43,202 nt of DNA, taken from positions 1 to 43,202 of the forward strand of contig NZ_AEIU01000067.1 in NCBI RefSeq assembly GCF_000165125.1, given 5' to 3'. Below, one piece after another: positions 18,471 through 27,353 of this stretch. The first letter of the stretch is position 1, and each line of letters opens with the position of its first letter. The notes under the pieces were generated by a model, which saw only the letters and a list, made by a program, of their open reading frames with translations, did no database searches and was not told the DNA's origin. The position numbers and the translations under genes were made by a program. This DNA is from Vibrio caribbeanicus ATCC BAA-2122 (GTDB taxonomy: Bacteria > Pseudomonadota > Gammaproteobacteria > Enterobacterales > Vibrionaceae).

Positions 18471-18989
18471 AACCTGCCGATAAAGAGCGATCAAAGTTTG
18501 ACTTAGATCTAAAAATAAAAATGTGGAAAAGAAAAAATAATCGTGCCATTTATGTTAACTAAAATAAGTTAACCACAATGAAGGTTAATGAGCGAGATCA
18601 AAAAACAGTGACTTAAAGATCACAATCACTTACTTAACCGATCGAAAAAAAAGCCAAATAAAACATAAAAAACAATAACTTAACATAAAACATCAGTGTT
18701 TTATTAGTTTAAATGCAGTGCAATTGATCGTTTTAAGAGCAACGCATGCACAAGAAAGAATGGCTTTACCCACTAACTTATCCACAAACCTACCCTGTGG
18801 ATAACTCTGTTGATGGACACGTATATCCCTTACAATACAGGCGCTGTAATTCAATACCATTGTATGGCAATGCAGCATCAATCAAGACCAAGACGATATC
18901 TTATCTGCGTATCTATAATTTTGGGGATAATGCTTCTCAGCATTAGGAAAGAGCATTGGCTAACAAGCCTATTCTACAGAGTAGAGATA
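18471..18989. promoter_or_regulatory. Gene-free DnaA-box region, datA-like
   Basis: This 519-bp AT-rich stretch has no credible gene; the short reading frames across it resemble nothing. It contains two perfect DnaA boxes in opposite orientation 9 bp apart: TTATCCACA at 18778-18786 and TGTGGATAA at 18796-18804. A third consensus box, TGTGGAAAA (TTTTCCACA on the minus strand), is at 18522-18530. One-mismatch boxes are at 18569-18577 (TTAACCACA) and 18922-18930. A 12/13 IHF-like match, CATCAGTGTTTTA, is at 18691-18703 beside long A-runs. Six GATC sites fall between 18489 and 18729. E. coli, as I recall, has its DnaA-ATP-hydrolysing locus datA between queG and the glyVXY tRNA genes, which is the same position. 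Function is inferred. Confidence 0.7.
18554..18573. repeat. Inverted repeat GTTAACT/AGTTAAC in the DnaA-box region
   Basis: Two 7-bp perfect arms (18554-18560 and 18567-18573) are separated by 6 bp (AAAATA). The right arm overlaps the one-mismatch DnaA box TTAACCACA. It could be a protein-binding site or an RNA hairpin after queG, but no U-run follows. Confidence 0.5.
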
Positions 18990-19065
18990 TGGAGCGACAC
19001 ACGAGGTTCGAACTCGTGACCTCAACCTTGGCAAGGTTGCGCTCTACCAACTGAGCTAGTGTCGC
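18990..19065 (-). tRNA. tRNA-Gly (GCC), copy 1
   Basis: 76 nt including an encoded CCA (18990-18992). The acceptor arms GCGACAC/GTGTCGC pair over 7 bp and the discriminator is U. The D-arm is AGCTCAGTTGGTAGAGC, the anticodon arm AACCTTGCCAAGGTT with GCC, and the T-arm carries GTTCGAAC. It is the last gene of the cluster in the direction of transcription. Confidence 0.97.
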
Positions 19066-19117
19066 ATTTTACATGTATGAATCACGTAACCGTTATTCAT
19101 ACTTTAAGAAAAAGATT

Positions 19118-19193
19118 TGGAGCGACACACGAGGTTCGAACTCGTGACCTCAACCTTGGCAAGGTTGCGCTCTACCAACTGAGCTAGTGTCGC
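19118..19193 (-). tRNA. tRNA-Gly (GCC), copy 2
   Basis: 76 nt with encoded CCA, identical in sequence to copies 1 and 3 as far as I can read. Anticodon GCC reads GGC and GGU. It begins, in the direction of transcription, 2 nt after the encoded CCA of the tRNA-fMet gene, so processing of the two is closely linked. Confidence 0.97.
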
Positions 19194-19195
19194 TT

Positions 19196-19272
<77 letters not shown>

Positions 19273-19314
19273 TCCGTGATTCATCGTTTAAAGTACGATG
19301 ACAACTTCTAAACT

Positions 19315-19390
19315 TGGAGCGACACACGAGGTTCGAACTCGTGACCTCAACCTTGGCAAGGTTGCGCTCTACCAACTGAGCTAGTGTCGC
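19315..19390 (-). tRNA. tRNA-Gly (GCC), copy 3 (promoter-proximal)
   Basis: 76 nt with encoded CCA, same sequence as the other two glycine copies. It is the first gene of the cluster, about 25 nt downstream of the expected transcription start of the promoter at 19423-19450. Confidence 0.97.
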
Positions 19391-19422
19391 ACAGACGATG
19401 TTTCTGTCGTTTAGGGCTGCGA

Positions 19423-19481
19423 ATTATAAGAGCATTTTTTTGTGATGCAAGTCCTTAGGGCAAAAAAAAATGGTTTTTTTT
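19423..19481 (-). promoter_or_regulatory. tRNA cluster promoter with UP-like element
   Basis: On the minus strand TTGCAT (19445-19450) and a perfect TATAAT (19423-19428) are 16 bp apart, followed by the GC-rich discriminator TCGCAGCCC. Upstream lie runs of eight A and nine T (19462-19481), placed at about -47 to -66 where an UP element binds the RNA polymerase alpha subunit. This is the layout of strong, stringently controlled stable-RNA promoters. The rest of the gap to orn (19482-19609) shows nothing more. Confidence 0.85.
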
Positions 19482-19609
19482 AGTTTGGATAAAAAGCGCA
19501 CAAGGAATGTAAAAAAAGCTTGAAATTTAAACGTTATTTAAAGTCAACTTTTCAAGGTCTCCCATCAATACCACGTTCGAATACCAAAACACCACGTGAT
19601 GACAAATAT

Positions 19610-20155
19610 TTAGATTGCCATTACGTGTTTGCGGTAGTAACGAAGCTCAGCGATAGACTCTCTAATATCGTCTAAAGCTAAATGAGTTCCTGCTTTTGAA
19701 AATCCATCTAAAACCTCAGGCTTCCAACGACGAGTCAGCTCTTTCAAAGTACTCACATCCAAATAGCGATAATGAAAATACTCTTCTAATTTTGGCATAT
19801 GCTTGTACAAAAAACGACGGTCTTGACCAACACTATTCCCACAAATGGGTGACGCGCCTTTAGGCACCCACTTTTCAAGAAAATCAATGGTTTGAGACAC
19901 TGCGCTGTGTTCTGAAATAGCACTAGATTGAACTCGCTCGACCAATCCACTCGCAGTGTGCGTGTTGGTGCACCAATCATCCATTTTTGCCAACTCGACT
20001 TCAGGCTGATGAATCGCTAAAACAGGTCCTTCTGCTAGGATATTCAGCTCACGGTCAGTTACTATCGTCGCGATTTCGATGATTTTATGTTCCTCAGGAT
20101 CCAACCCGGTCATTTCTAAATCAATCCATATCAGATTTTGTGAATCAAAAGACAT
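19610..20155 (-). CDS. orn: Oligoribonuclease
   Basis: Orn is the 3'-5' exonuclease that degrades RNA di- and short oligonucleotides to mononucleotides, and it also clears pGpG from c-di-GMP breakdown. The 181-residue protein has the DEDDh active site: Asp12 and Glu14 in [11 protein letters not shown], the Asp in [11 protein letters not shown], and His and Asp in [11 protein letters not shown]. Length and ends match the family. It is divergent from rsgA, with a 127-bp shared promoter region, as in E. coli. Confidence 0.97.
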   Translation of the reverse strand: MSFDSQNLIWIDLEMTGLDPEEHKIIEIATIVTDRELNILAEGPVLAIHQPEVELAKMDDWCTNTHTASGLVERVQSSAISEHSAVSQTIDFLEKWVPKGASPICGNSVGQDRRFLYKHMPKLEEYFHYRYLDVSTLKELTRRWKPEVLDGFSKAGTHLALDDIRESIAELRYYRKHVMAI

Positions 20156-20282
20156 AAAGTGTTGCCTATAGGTTTTTAGAGAAAAAAGGTACTATAACTA
20201 AATTCGGATACTCAGGGTAGCGACGAGCAGCCAATATCAGCTGACTATCTACACTCAAATTTATTAACTGAAGTAATATATC

Positions 20283-21338
20283 GTGGCGAAAAAGAAAAAG
20301 TTAACCAAAGGTCAGGTGAGACGCGTTCGTGACAATCAAAAACGTAAACTAAAAAAAGAAGATCCGTTTCAATGGGATGAATCAATGCTTGGCACAAGTA
20401 AGTCAGGATTAGTGATCACACGTTTTGGACAGCATGCCGACATCGAAGATACCGAAAGTGGTGAGATTCATCGTTGTAATCTTCGCCGTGGTATTGAAAC
20501 TCTCGTGTCTGGAGACCGAGTAATATGGCGACCTGGTCTTGAATCGATGGAAGGCATTAATGGCGTGGTTGAAGCCGTTGAGCCTCGTGTATCAGTGCTA
20601 ACTCGACCAGACTATTATGACGGACTAAAGCCCGTTGCTGCCAATGTTGAACAAATGGTCATCGTATCATCGGTTCTACCAGAGCTATCACTTAACATCA
20701 TTGACCGCTACCTGATTGCCGCTGAAACGCTGAACATTGAACCTCTTTTGGTGCTTAATAAAATTGACCTTCTTGATGAGTCTCGCCTAGCCGAGTATAA
20801 GACTTGGCTGACAGAATACCAACGTATAGGCTATCGCGTACTTTATGTGAGTAAAAAAACGCATCAAGGCATTGAACAATTGGAGTCGGAATTGGTCAAT
20901 AGAATTAATATATTCGTTGGGCAATCTGGTGTCGGAAAATCCAGCTTAGTTAATGCTCTTATGCCTCAGTTTGATGTAGAAGAAGGTGAAATTTCGACTA
21001 ACTCTGGGCTGGGACAACACACAACAACAGCCTCGCGTCTCTACCATATTCCAACTGGAGGCGATCTCATTGATTCTCCGGGTGTCCGGGAGTTTGGTCT
21101 GTGGCACCTTGAAACCGATGAGATCACCAAAGCTTTCATTGAATTTGAGCCCTTTTTGGGCACGTGCAAATTCCGCGACTGCAAACACAATGATGATCCT
21201 GGTTGTGCGCTTCAACAGGCTGTTTCTGCGGGGCATATCAGTCAAACGCGATTTGATAGTTACCATAAAATCATCGAAAGCATGTTGGAAAATAAAGCCA
21301 ACCGACAATATTCAAAGAACAAAAAAGCCGATTTATAA
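20283..21338 (+). CDS. rsgA: Small ribosomal subunit biogenesis GTPase RsgA
   Basis: RsgA is a circularly permuted GTPase that checks late maturation of the 30S decoding centre. In the 351 residues the motif order is permuted: G4 NKID (159-162) precedes G1 GQSGVGKS (213-220) and G3 DSPG (264-267). A basic N-terminal tail ([25 protein letters not shown]) and OB fold come first. The C-terminal zinc knuckle uses Cys295, Cys300, His302 and Cys308. The start is GTG at 20283. psd follows after 98 bp on the same strand, as in E. coli. Confidence 0.97.
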   Translation: MAKKKKLTKGQVRRVRDNQKRKLKKEDPFQWDESMLGTSKSGLVITRFGQHADIEDTESGEIHRCNLRRGIETLVSGDRVIWRPGLESMEGINGVVEAVEPRVSVLTRPDYYDGLKPVAANVEQMVIVSSVLPELSLNIIDRYLIAAETLNIEPLLVLNKIDLLDESRLAEYKTWLTEYQRIGYRVLYVSKKTHQGIEQLESELVNRINIFVGQSGVGKSSLVNALMPQFDVEEGEISTNSGLGQHTTTASRLYHIPTGGDLIDSPGVREFGLWHLETDEITKAFIEFEPFLGTCKFRDCKHNDDPGCALQQAVSAGHISQTRFDSYHKIIESMLENKANRQYSKNKKADL

Positions 21339-21436
21339 TCGTGTTAATTTCTATTGGCTGGCTTTCTTTGGAAATTTAAGTAAAATTTTCGGCTCAAGAT
21401 TTATTGATCTCACAAATAACATTGGAATAAAACACA

Positions 21437-22300
21437 ATGGATAAAATCAAAGTTGGACTCCAATACTGGATCCCGAAACATGCTCTTACACGTTTAGTAG
21501 GGAAGCTTGCATCAGCTCAAGCAGGCAGTCTAACAACAGCGGTAATTCGCTGGTTTATCAAACAATATAAAGTCAATATGGATGAAGCACTTCATACCGA
21601 CCCCAAGCATTTTAAGACATTCAATGACTTTTTTGTCCGTGAATTAAAACCTGGAGCACGCCCGATAAGCTCTGAAAGCAAAGTAATCACTCACCCTGCT
21701 GATGCATGTGTCAGCCAATTTGGTCCAATAACCAATGGACGTCTTATTCAGGCCAAAGGACACGAATTTAGCGCACTCGAGCTTTTAGGGGGAGACGTCG
21801 ACTTAGCCCAAGAATTCGATGATGGTGATTTTGCAACACTTTATTTATCCCCCCGTGATTACCACCGCGTGCATATGCCTTGCGATGGGACGCTCCGTCA
21901 AATGATCTACGTGCCCGGTGATCTCTTCTCAGTCAATCCTTTAACTGCAGAGAATGTTCCCAATTTATTTGCTCGAAATGAGCGTGTTGTATGTATTTTC
22001 GATACGGAGTTTGGCCCAATGGCACAAGTTTTAGTTGGCGCAACAATTGTCGGGAGTATTGAACAAATTTGGGCAGGTACCGTCACTCCACCTCGAGGAA
22101 ATAGTGTCTACAAATGGGACTATCCATCGGAAGGGAATCAATCGGTAAAACTCAAGAAAGGTGAAGAGATGGGGCGTTTCAAATTGGGCTCTACCGTCAT
22201 CAATTTATTTGCCAAGAATGCAATACGATTCGATGACTCTGTACAAAATGGTGCTGCGACACAAATGGGAAGTTGCTACGCACACATCAACAAGATGTAA
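21437..22300 (+). CDS. psd: Phosphatidylserine decarboxylase proenzyme
   Basis: Psd decarboxylates phosphatidylserine to phosphatidylethanolamine at the inner membrane. The 287-residue proenzyme contains the LGST motif, where self-cleavage before Ser252 creates the pyruvoyl group of the short alpha chain and leaves a long beta chain. Other family signatures are [15 protein letters not shown], the [11 protein letters not shown] strand, [12 protein letters not shown] with the catalytic His, and [11 protein letters not shown]. The start is ATG at 21437. It probably shares transcription with rsgA. No terminator follows before the transporter gene. Confidence 0.97.
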   Translation: MDKIKVGLQYWIPKHALTRLVGKLASAQAGSLTTAVIRWFIKQYKVNMDEALHTDPKHFKTFNDFFVRELKPGARPISSESKVITHPADACVSQFGPITNGRLIQAKGHEFSALELLGGDVDLAQEFDDGDFATLYLSPRDYHRVHMPCDGTLRQMIYVPGDLFSVNPLTAENVPNLFARNERVVCIFDTEFGPMAQVLVGATIVGSIEQIWAGTVTPPRGNSVYKWDYPSEGNQSVKLKKGEEMGRFKLGSTVINLFAKNAIRFDDSVQNGAATQMGSCYAHINKM

Positions 22301-22348
22301 GTATTCACCAACTTAATAGCCCCTACTTTAAGAGGCAATATCGTTTTG

Positions 22349-22398
22349 GATACCAATTTTGTGTAGACTAGTAACTGTTTAGACAATTAATTGGTATC
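22349..22398 (+). repeat. 10-bp inverted repeat upstream of the EamA transporter gene
   Basis: GATACCAATT (22349-22358) and AATTGGTATC (22389-22398) are perfect inverted arms with centres 40 bp apart, about four helical turns. The second arm ends 3 bp before the transporter start codon. The left arm also belongs to the small palindrome TTGGATACCAA. A repressor or mRNA-fold role is possible; the regulator is unknown. Confidence 0.55.
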
Positions 22399-22401
22399 AT
22401 C

Positions 22402-23289
22402 ATGACCTACGAATGGCTTGCGCTAAGTGCTGCATTTTTATGGGCACTTGCCAGCTTGCTTTCTGTTAAGCCCGCTCTTCATCTTGGCACTTTTGCCTAC
22501 AGTCGCTGGCGAATGGGACTGACTTCACTGACCTTATCTGCGGTTGTCTTTATCTCAGGACAATGGACTACTCTCGATACGAGTGCAATACTGATACTCG
22601 CAGTTTCTGGGCTTATTGGTATCTTTGTTGGAGACACGGCTTTATTTGCTTGTTTAAACAGAATGGGGCCAAGACAAGCAGGATTATTATTTTCATGCCA
22701 TGCGGTTTTTTCAACTTTCATGGGTTACTTTTTGTTTCAAGAAACCTTAAGCCTGGTTGAAATCGGCGCATCCAGTCTAGTTTTCTTAGGGGTGATCACC
22801 GCGATCTTCTTTGGTCGCCCTAAATATTCAGACGATAATCTGGAGAAACTTAAGGGAAACATAGCGGTTGGCATTAGTCTCGGAGTTATCGCTGCGCTTT
22901 GCCAAGCAGTGGGTAGTTTACTCGCTAAACCAATCATGCAAACATCTGTTGACCCTATCACAGGTTCAGCCGTTCGCGTGATAACTGCATTCATCGCCCA
23001 TAGTATCTTGTTTCTCTCGGGCGCAAAAATTGCTCGGGCAACACAGAAAATCAATCTTAATATCTTTATGGTTACCTTTCTCAATGGTTTTCTTGCGATG
23101 ACGCTTGGCATGACCCTTATTCTCTTTGCCCTTCAAGGCGGTAACGTCGGCATGGTCGCCCTATTATCCTCAACAACACCAATAATGCTGTTACCTCTTT
23201 TATGGTTTTATACAGGCCAGCGTCCCGGTCGTTTTGCATGGATAGGTGCTTTATTAGCCGTCATCGGTACAGGATTTCTGGTACAATAA
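22402..23289 (+). CDS. DMT-superfamily (EamA) transporter, substrate unknown
   Basis: The 295-residue protein has about ten hydrophobic segments arranged as two EamA repeats (about 1-135 and 150-295). The first starts MTYEWLALSAAFLWALASLLSVKPALH, and the second ends LLPLLWFYTGQRPGRFAWIGALLAVIGTGFLVQ, with the typical polar positions of a drug/metabolite exporter. The segment GDTALFACLNRMGPRQAGLLFSCHAVFSTFMGYFLFQETL is the usual EamA hallmark ending in an E-x-L motif. Substrate cannot be read from the sequence. Neighbours (psd, gpmI) do not hint at one. An inverted repeat lies just upstream of the start. Confidence 0.9.
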   Translation: MTYEWLALSAAFLWALASLLSVKPALHLGTFAYSRWRMGLTSLTLSAVVFISGQWTTLDTSAILILAVSGLIGIFVGDTALFACLNRMGPRQAGLLFSCHAVFSTFMGYFLFQETLSLVEIGASSLVFLGVITAIFFGRPKYSDDNLEKLKGNIAVGISLGVIAALCQAVGSLLAKPIMQTSVDPITGSAVRVITAFIAHSILFLSGAKIARATQKINLNIFMVTFLNGFLAMTLGMTLILFALQGGNVGMVALLSSTTPIMLLPLLWFYTGQRPGRFAWIGALLAVIGTGFLVQ

Positions 23290-23521
23290 TGACCTATTTA
23301 ACGCCCGTTATTTCCTATTTATCTGTTAAAAAAGGCAGAAAATTACTGGTAGACAACTAGGATCAACGGGAGAAGTGCAGCAGGAAAAATAATCCAGTGA
23401 AATATTGCAACCAAATTTTACGTACAATCTGCACTACAAAACTACTTTTTCATGGTATTAATGTAGTAAAGTTACAGTTATTTCGTTTTCAAATTACCTA
23501 AATTGTTGAGAGGTCATAATT

Positions 23522-25054
23522 ATGACAGCCAAGAAGCCAATTGCTTTGGTAATTCTTGATGGCTACGGCCACCGTGAAGAAACTGCGAGCAACGCCATCG
23601 CAAACGCCAATACACCCGTACTTGATCATTTATTCGCGACCAAGCCTAACACTCTGATATCTGCATCTGGCATGGATGTCGGTCTCCCCGACGGGCAAAT
23701 GGGAAACTCAGAAGTAGGTCACACCAATATTGGTGCAGGACGTATCGTCTATCAGGATTTAACTCGAATAACAAAGTCGATTAAAGATGGTGAGTTTGAA
23801 AATAATCCTACCCTTACCGACGCGATAGACAAAGCAGTAGAAGCCGGCAAAGCTGTTCATATTATGGGGCTTATGTCTCCAGGCGGCGTTCATTCACATG
23901 AAGATCATATTTATGCCGCTATAGAAATGGCATCATCACGCGGCGCACAAAAGATCTATCTTCACTGCTTCCTCGACGGACGTGATACACCACCGCGTAG
24001 TGCTGAGCAGTCCTTGGAGCGCTTTGACAATCTATTTAAGACATTAGGTAAAGGACGCATTGCCTCTTTGATCGGTCGATACTATGCGATGGATCGTGAT
24101 AATAATTGGGATAGAGTCAAATTTGCCTATGAGCTGATAACTGAAAATAAAGCAACATTTTCTTACTCAAGCGCAACATCGGCATTAAATGCGGCCTATG
24201 AAAGGGGCGAAAATGATGAATTTGTCCAAGCAACAAGTGTAAGAACGCCAGACCAAGAAGATAGCAGCATTCAAGATGGCGATGCCCTAATATTCATGAA
24301 CTACCGTGCTGATCGCGCTCGCCAAATTACTCGCGCTTTTGTATCGGATTTCGCCGGTTTTGAACGAAATACCACTCCAAATACTCACTTTGTCATGCTT
24401 ACGCAGTATGCAGCAGACATTCCTCTCGCGGTCGCCTTTCCTCCAGCATCTCTTGAAAACACTTATGGTGAGTGGCTTTCTAAAAAAGGCCACACTCAGT
24501 TACGCATTTCGGAAACAGAAAAGTACGCTCACGTGACCTTCTTTTTCAACGGCGGTGTTGAAAGTGAATTCTCGGGGGAGGAAAGACAGCTTGTCGCTTC
24601 GCCGAAAGTCGCAACTTATGATTTACAACCGGAGATGAGCTCCACTCAGTTGACAGATAAAATGGTCAAAGCGATAGAGTCTGGTCACTATGATGCTATC
24701 ATCTGTAACTACCCTAACCCAGATATGGTTGGTCATACTGGTGTTTATGAAGCAGCTAAGAAAGCCATTGAAGCTGTCGACCACTGTGTGGGCAGGGTTG
24801 TCGAGGCAATAGAAAAAGTGGGAGGACAAGCACTCATTACGGCTGACCACGGTAACGCTGAAATGATGGTAGATCCTGAAACAGGCGGTGCTCATACTGC
24901 ACACACCAACCTTCCTGTGCCACTTATATACATTGGAGAAAAAGCGGTTAACTTCAAAGCTGGGGGCAAACTTTCCGATCTCGCCCCGACTATGCTTTCA
25001 CTCGCTGAACTCGACATTCCGCCAGAAATGACGGGCTCTGTATTACTCAATTAA
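23522..25054 (+). CDS. gpmI: 2,3-bisphosphoglycerate-independent phosphoglycerate mutase
   Basis: GpmI interconverts 3- and 2-phosphoglycerate in glycolysis and gluconeogenesis using two Mn2+ ions and a phosphoserine intermediate. The 510-residue protein shows Asp13 in VILDGYG, the nucleophile Ser63 in [17 protein letters not shown], the HSHEDH and DGRDTPPRS segments of the transferase domain, and the second metal site [12 protein letters not shown] and ADHGNAEMM. The ribosome binding site GAGAGG lies about 11 nt before the ATG. The 232-bp gap upstream (23290-23521) shows no clear feature. A hairpin terminator follows, then envC, the same order as in E. coli. Confidence 0.98.
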   Translation: MTAKKPIALVILDGYGHREETASNAIANANTPVLDHLFATKPNTLISASGMDVGLPDGQMGNSEVGHTNIGAGRIVYQDLTRITKSIKDGEFENNPTLTDAIDKAVEAGKAVHIMGLMSPGGVHSHEDHIYAAIEMASSRGAQKIYLHCFLDGRDTPPRSAEQSLERFDNLFKTLGKGRIASLIGRYYAMDRDNNWDRVKFAYELITENKATFSYSSATSALNAAYERGENDEFVQATSVRTPDQEDSSIQDGDALIFMNYRADRARQITRAFVSDFAGFERNTTPNTHFVMLTQYAADIPLAVAFPPASLENTYGEWLSKKGHTQLRISETEKYAHVTFFFNGGVESEFSGEERQLVASPKVATYDLQPEMSSTQLTDKMVKAIESGHYDAIICNYPNPDMVGHTGVYEAAKKAIEAVDHCVGRVVEAIEKVGGQALITADHGNAEMMVDPETGGAHTAHTNLPVPLIYIGEKAVNFKAGGKLSDLAPTMLSLAELDIPPEMTGSVLLN

Positions 25055-25066
25055 TCAAGCGCAAAG

Positions 25067-25104
25067 AACCAAAGTAACTCATCGGGAGTTGCTTTGGTTT
25101 GTTC
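25067..25104 (+). terminator. Probable terminator after gpmI
   Basis: The arms AACCAAAGTAACTC (25067-25080) and GAGTTGCTTTGGTT (25086-25099) form a 14-bp stem with one G-U pair and a 5-nt loop, ending in GGTTTGTTC. The U-tract is poor, so termination is probably partial and envC may also be read from the gpmI transcript. Confidence 0.6.
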
Positions 25105-25190
25105 ATAGTCAACTTTTTATATTCCAGATTCTAATTGTGAGTCGGTTTGGTTATACTGCCTTTTTGTCCAGAGCAGTTACGAGAGATCGC

Positions 25191-26318
25191 ATGACTTCTT
25201 ACACTACAAGAAAAAGCCATGTATGGGGAAAGCTTCTTCTTTTGTCAGTTGCTTTTCTACCTTTCACCAACCATGCCGCTAGTGATGCTGAGCTAAAAGG
25301 TGTTAGTAGTGAAATTTCTCGGCAAAAAAACACCCTTTCTAGCCAAAAGAATCAATTAAATACATTACAAAAGAAATTAAAATCTCAGGAAATATCAATC
25401 AATCGTATCGAAAAAGATATTACTGAGACTGAAAGATCATTGTCAAATACAAACCTGTCAATTAAAAAACTTGAAGCGAATATCAAGGATCTTGAAAAAA
25501 GAAAACATCAACAAAGTGACACACTAGCCAGTCTCATTCAAACGTATTACGTCACTAAACAAGCCAAAGGCTCTTCACATATATTTAATCACGATGAAAG
25601 TGAAAATAGGATTAGTCAATACTTCCAACATTTAGCCAGTGAGAGAGCAAAAACGATCGCTGAACTTGAAAAGACGATTGAAGAACTCTCGCGAAACCGT
25701 CAACAAATCGAATTGGAAAAACAACAAATCTCTGAACTTTTGGGACAACAAACAAAACAGCGAGATAAATTAGCCAAAGCACAGTCAAGTCGCAAAGGGA
25801 CATTGGCTAAAATCAAAAAAAATATTTCTAACGATCAAGTCTACCTTTCTGAACTACAGCGAAACGAAACGCGTCTCAAAGCAGAAATCGCCAAAGCGGC
25901 CAAAAGAAACCGAATTCCAATGGATGGCTTAGCCAAACAAAAAGGCCGTCTCCCCTGGCCACTCAAGGGCAAAGTTCTGCACAACTATGGCTCACGCCAA
26001 ACAGGTCAAATTAACTGGAAGGGAATGGTCATCTCCGCTAACTATGGTGATGCAGTTAAAGCCGTATACTCTGGTACAGTGGTTTTTTCTGACTATCTAA
26101 GAGGATATGGCTTGGTCATTCTACTCGATCATGGCAAAGGGGATATGACCCTTTACGGATTTAATAAAAGTTTACTAAAAAAGGAAGGCGACAAAGTCTC
26201 TGCTGGCGAAAACATCGCCCTAGCCGGAGATACCGGTGGACAGAATAAAACGTCACTCTACTTTGAGATACGTAGAAACAGTAAAACCCAAAACCCTAGA
26301 TATTGGCTTACTCGTTAG
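25191..26318 (+). CDS. envC: EnvC, murein hydrolase activator
   Basis: EnvC is recruited to the division site by FtsEX and activates the amidases AmiA and AmiB. I choose the ATG at 25191 (375 residues), which gives a proper signal peptide (MTSYTTRKSHVWGKLLLLSVAFLPFTNHAAS); the frame is open from 25089 but that reading adds an unlikely leader. Residues about 30-250 are coiled coil (repeated LKKLE/QQIELEK heptads). The C-terminal LytM domain (about 260-372) lacks the metal-binding histidines (NYGDAV and LYFEIR where active LytM has H-containing motifs), as in E. coli EnvC, so it is an activator and not a hydrolase. Its stop overlaps the convergent DHH gene. Confidence 0.96.
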   Translation: MTSYTTRKSHVWGKLLLLSVAFLPFTNHAASDAELKGVSSEISRQKNTLSSQKNQLNTLQKKLKSQEISINRIEKDITETERSLSNTNLSIKKLEANIKDLEKRKHQQSDTLASLIQTYYVTKQAKGSSHIFNHDESENRISQYFQHLASERAKTIAELEKTIEELSRNRQQIELEKQQISELLGQQTKQRDKLAKAQSSRKGTLAKIKKNISNDQVYLSELQRNETRLKAEIAKAAKRNRIPMDGLAKQKGRLPWPLKGKVLHNYGSRQTGQINWKGMVISANYGDAVKAVYSGTVVFSDYLRGYGLVILLDHGKGDMTLYGFNKSLLKKEGDKVSAGENIALAGDTGGQNKTSLYFEIRRNSKTQNPRYWLTR

Positions 26319-27280
26319 AAATTCTGGTGATAATAGCTCTCTACTTGTTCAATAAAATTGGGTAATTCTCTAATATCAAAATGATTAATTCCAGCAGCTG
26401 CTTCTCTGCCTCCCCCAGAAGCGAACTGCTGACATAAACTACCAGCACCAAACTTATGCCTAAGTGGTGCTCGAAGAGACACCGTATACTGGCCATTTGA
26501 ATTCTCAGTCAAAACAAGATGAGCACAGTCGGGGGATTGATTAGCGAGATGATTGCCTAATGCACCACTGATACGACGAGATACGGGCAGATTGGGTAAT
26601 TTAAACACCCGAAGTATCCTTGTTTTATAGTGCGCTACTTGCTGCATTGCCCATTCAAAATCTTGCTGATACGCCTTTTGTAAAGTGGACAAAGCTGCCC
26701 CATCTTCAGATATAGCTGAAAAGGGGTCATTAAATTGGACTAGCTCCAAGTAGAGAGCTTTGGGATCGATAATAAGATCCTCTAACTGCTCACCATAACT
26801 ATTGTAGTTCACCAAAGTACCGAGTTGCTTCAACTGCTCTCTCTGTTTAAGAGACAAACGAGCTTGCTGGGTAAGTCTATCCGCCACGGCATGCAAATTA
26901 TCACCATACGCTCCTGCAATAGCCCAATCGTGGTACTTGCTACCAAGAAACCGGTCAATAATTAAAGCTGTACATATATCAGCGTTAGTATCAATATGAA
27001 CTTCAAGATTCTTGTGCTGAGGCATATCACCAGTTTGATGATGATCGGCGTAAAATACCTTAGCATCGTCACTAAGCAGGCGACGGAGATCGACTTGATT
27101 TTTTTTCATCGAAATGTCCAGTACAGTGATCTCATCACCTTTCTCGATGTGAATCCCCGCCAATAAATTAATATTTCTTTTTACGCCTGTCACTAAGGTT
27201 GACTGCTTAGGAGCCGCTTTTCGCAATTGAACCAGTGATAAGATGCCATCTGCATCGCCATTAAAAACATCGAAGTGCAT
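26315..27280 (-). CDS. DHH-family phosphoesterase, substrate unknown
   Basis: The 321-residue protein has the DHH metal motifs NGDADG (Asp9, Asp11), VLDIS (about 55) and ADHHQTGD (Asp79-His80-His81), and a C-terminal DHHA1-like domain. In DHHA1 the usual substrate-binding GGGH is GGGR here (289-292, GGGREAAAG), so the classic histidine is replaced by arginine. Related DHH proteins cleave nanoRNA, cyclic dinucleotides or pyrophosphate; which of these applies is not visible. The start (ATG, MHFDVFNGDADG) is fixed because the first metal motif begins at residue 8. No Shine-Dalgarno is present; a T-run follows a hairpin right up to the ATG. It is convergent with envC with a 4-bp overlap. Confidence 0.87.
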   Translation of the reverse strand: MHFDVFNGDADGILSLVQLRKAAPKQSTLVTGVKRNINLLAGIHIEKGDEITVLDISMKKNQVDLRRLLSDDAKVFYADHHQTGDMPQHKNLEVHIDTNADICTALIIDRFLGSKYHDWAIAGAYGDNLHAVADRLTQQARLSLKQREQLKQLGTLVNYNSYGEQLEDLIIDPKALYLELVQFNDPFSAISEDGAALSTLQKAYQQDFEWAMQQVAHYKTRILRVFKLPNLPVSRRISGALGNHLANQSPDCAHLVLTENSNGQYTVSLRAPLRHKFGAGSLCQQFASGGGREAAAGINHFDIRELPNFIEQVESYYHQNF

Positions 27281-27320
27281 AAAAAAACCGATTAAAGTAC
27301 TTTTCTTTACTCTAATCGGT
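27281..27320 (-). terminator. Terminator-like hairpin abutting the DHH start codon
   Basis: On the minus strand the arms ACCGATTA (27313-27320) and TAATCGGT (27287-27294) are followed directly by TTTTTT and then the ATG of the DHH gene (27278-27280). The inner loop of 18 nt can pair further. It looks like an intrinsic terminator for the TetR gene upstream. Read-through would be needed for DHH expression, unless a promoter such as TTGTTC-17-TAGAGT in the 73-bp gap is used. Confidence 0.75.
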
Positions 27321-27353
27321 ATTCAGTTAATGAACAATTTCTATTCGTTATTA

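Noticed and set aside
18778-18804. DnaA boxes as a replication origin (oriC)
   Set aside because: Too few boxes, no clear AT-rich 13-mer array, and none of the usual oriC neighbours (mnmG/gidA, mioC, dnaA, rpmH). A datA-like role fits the neighbours better.
18746-19019. Short plus-strand reading frames of 66 and 69 codons across the queG-tRNA gap
   Set aside because: No ribosome binding site, no family resemblance, composition of non-coding DNA, and one of them runs into a tRNA gene.
19462-19481. A9/T8 tracts as an orn terminator
   Set aside because: The stem would contain only A-T pairs; position and phase fit an UP element of the tRNA promoter better.
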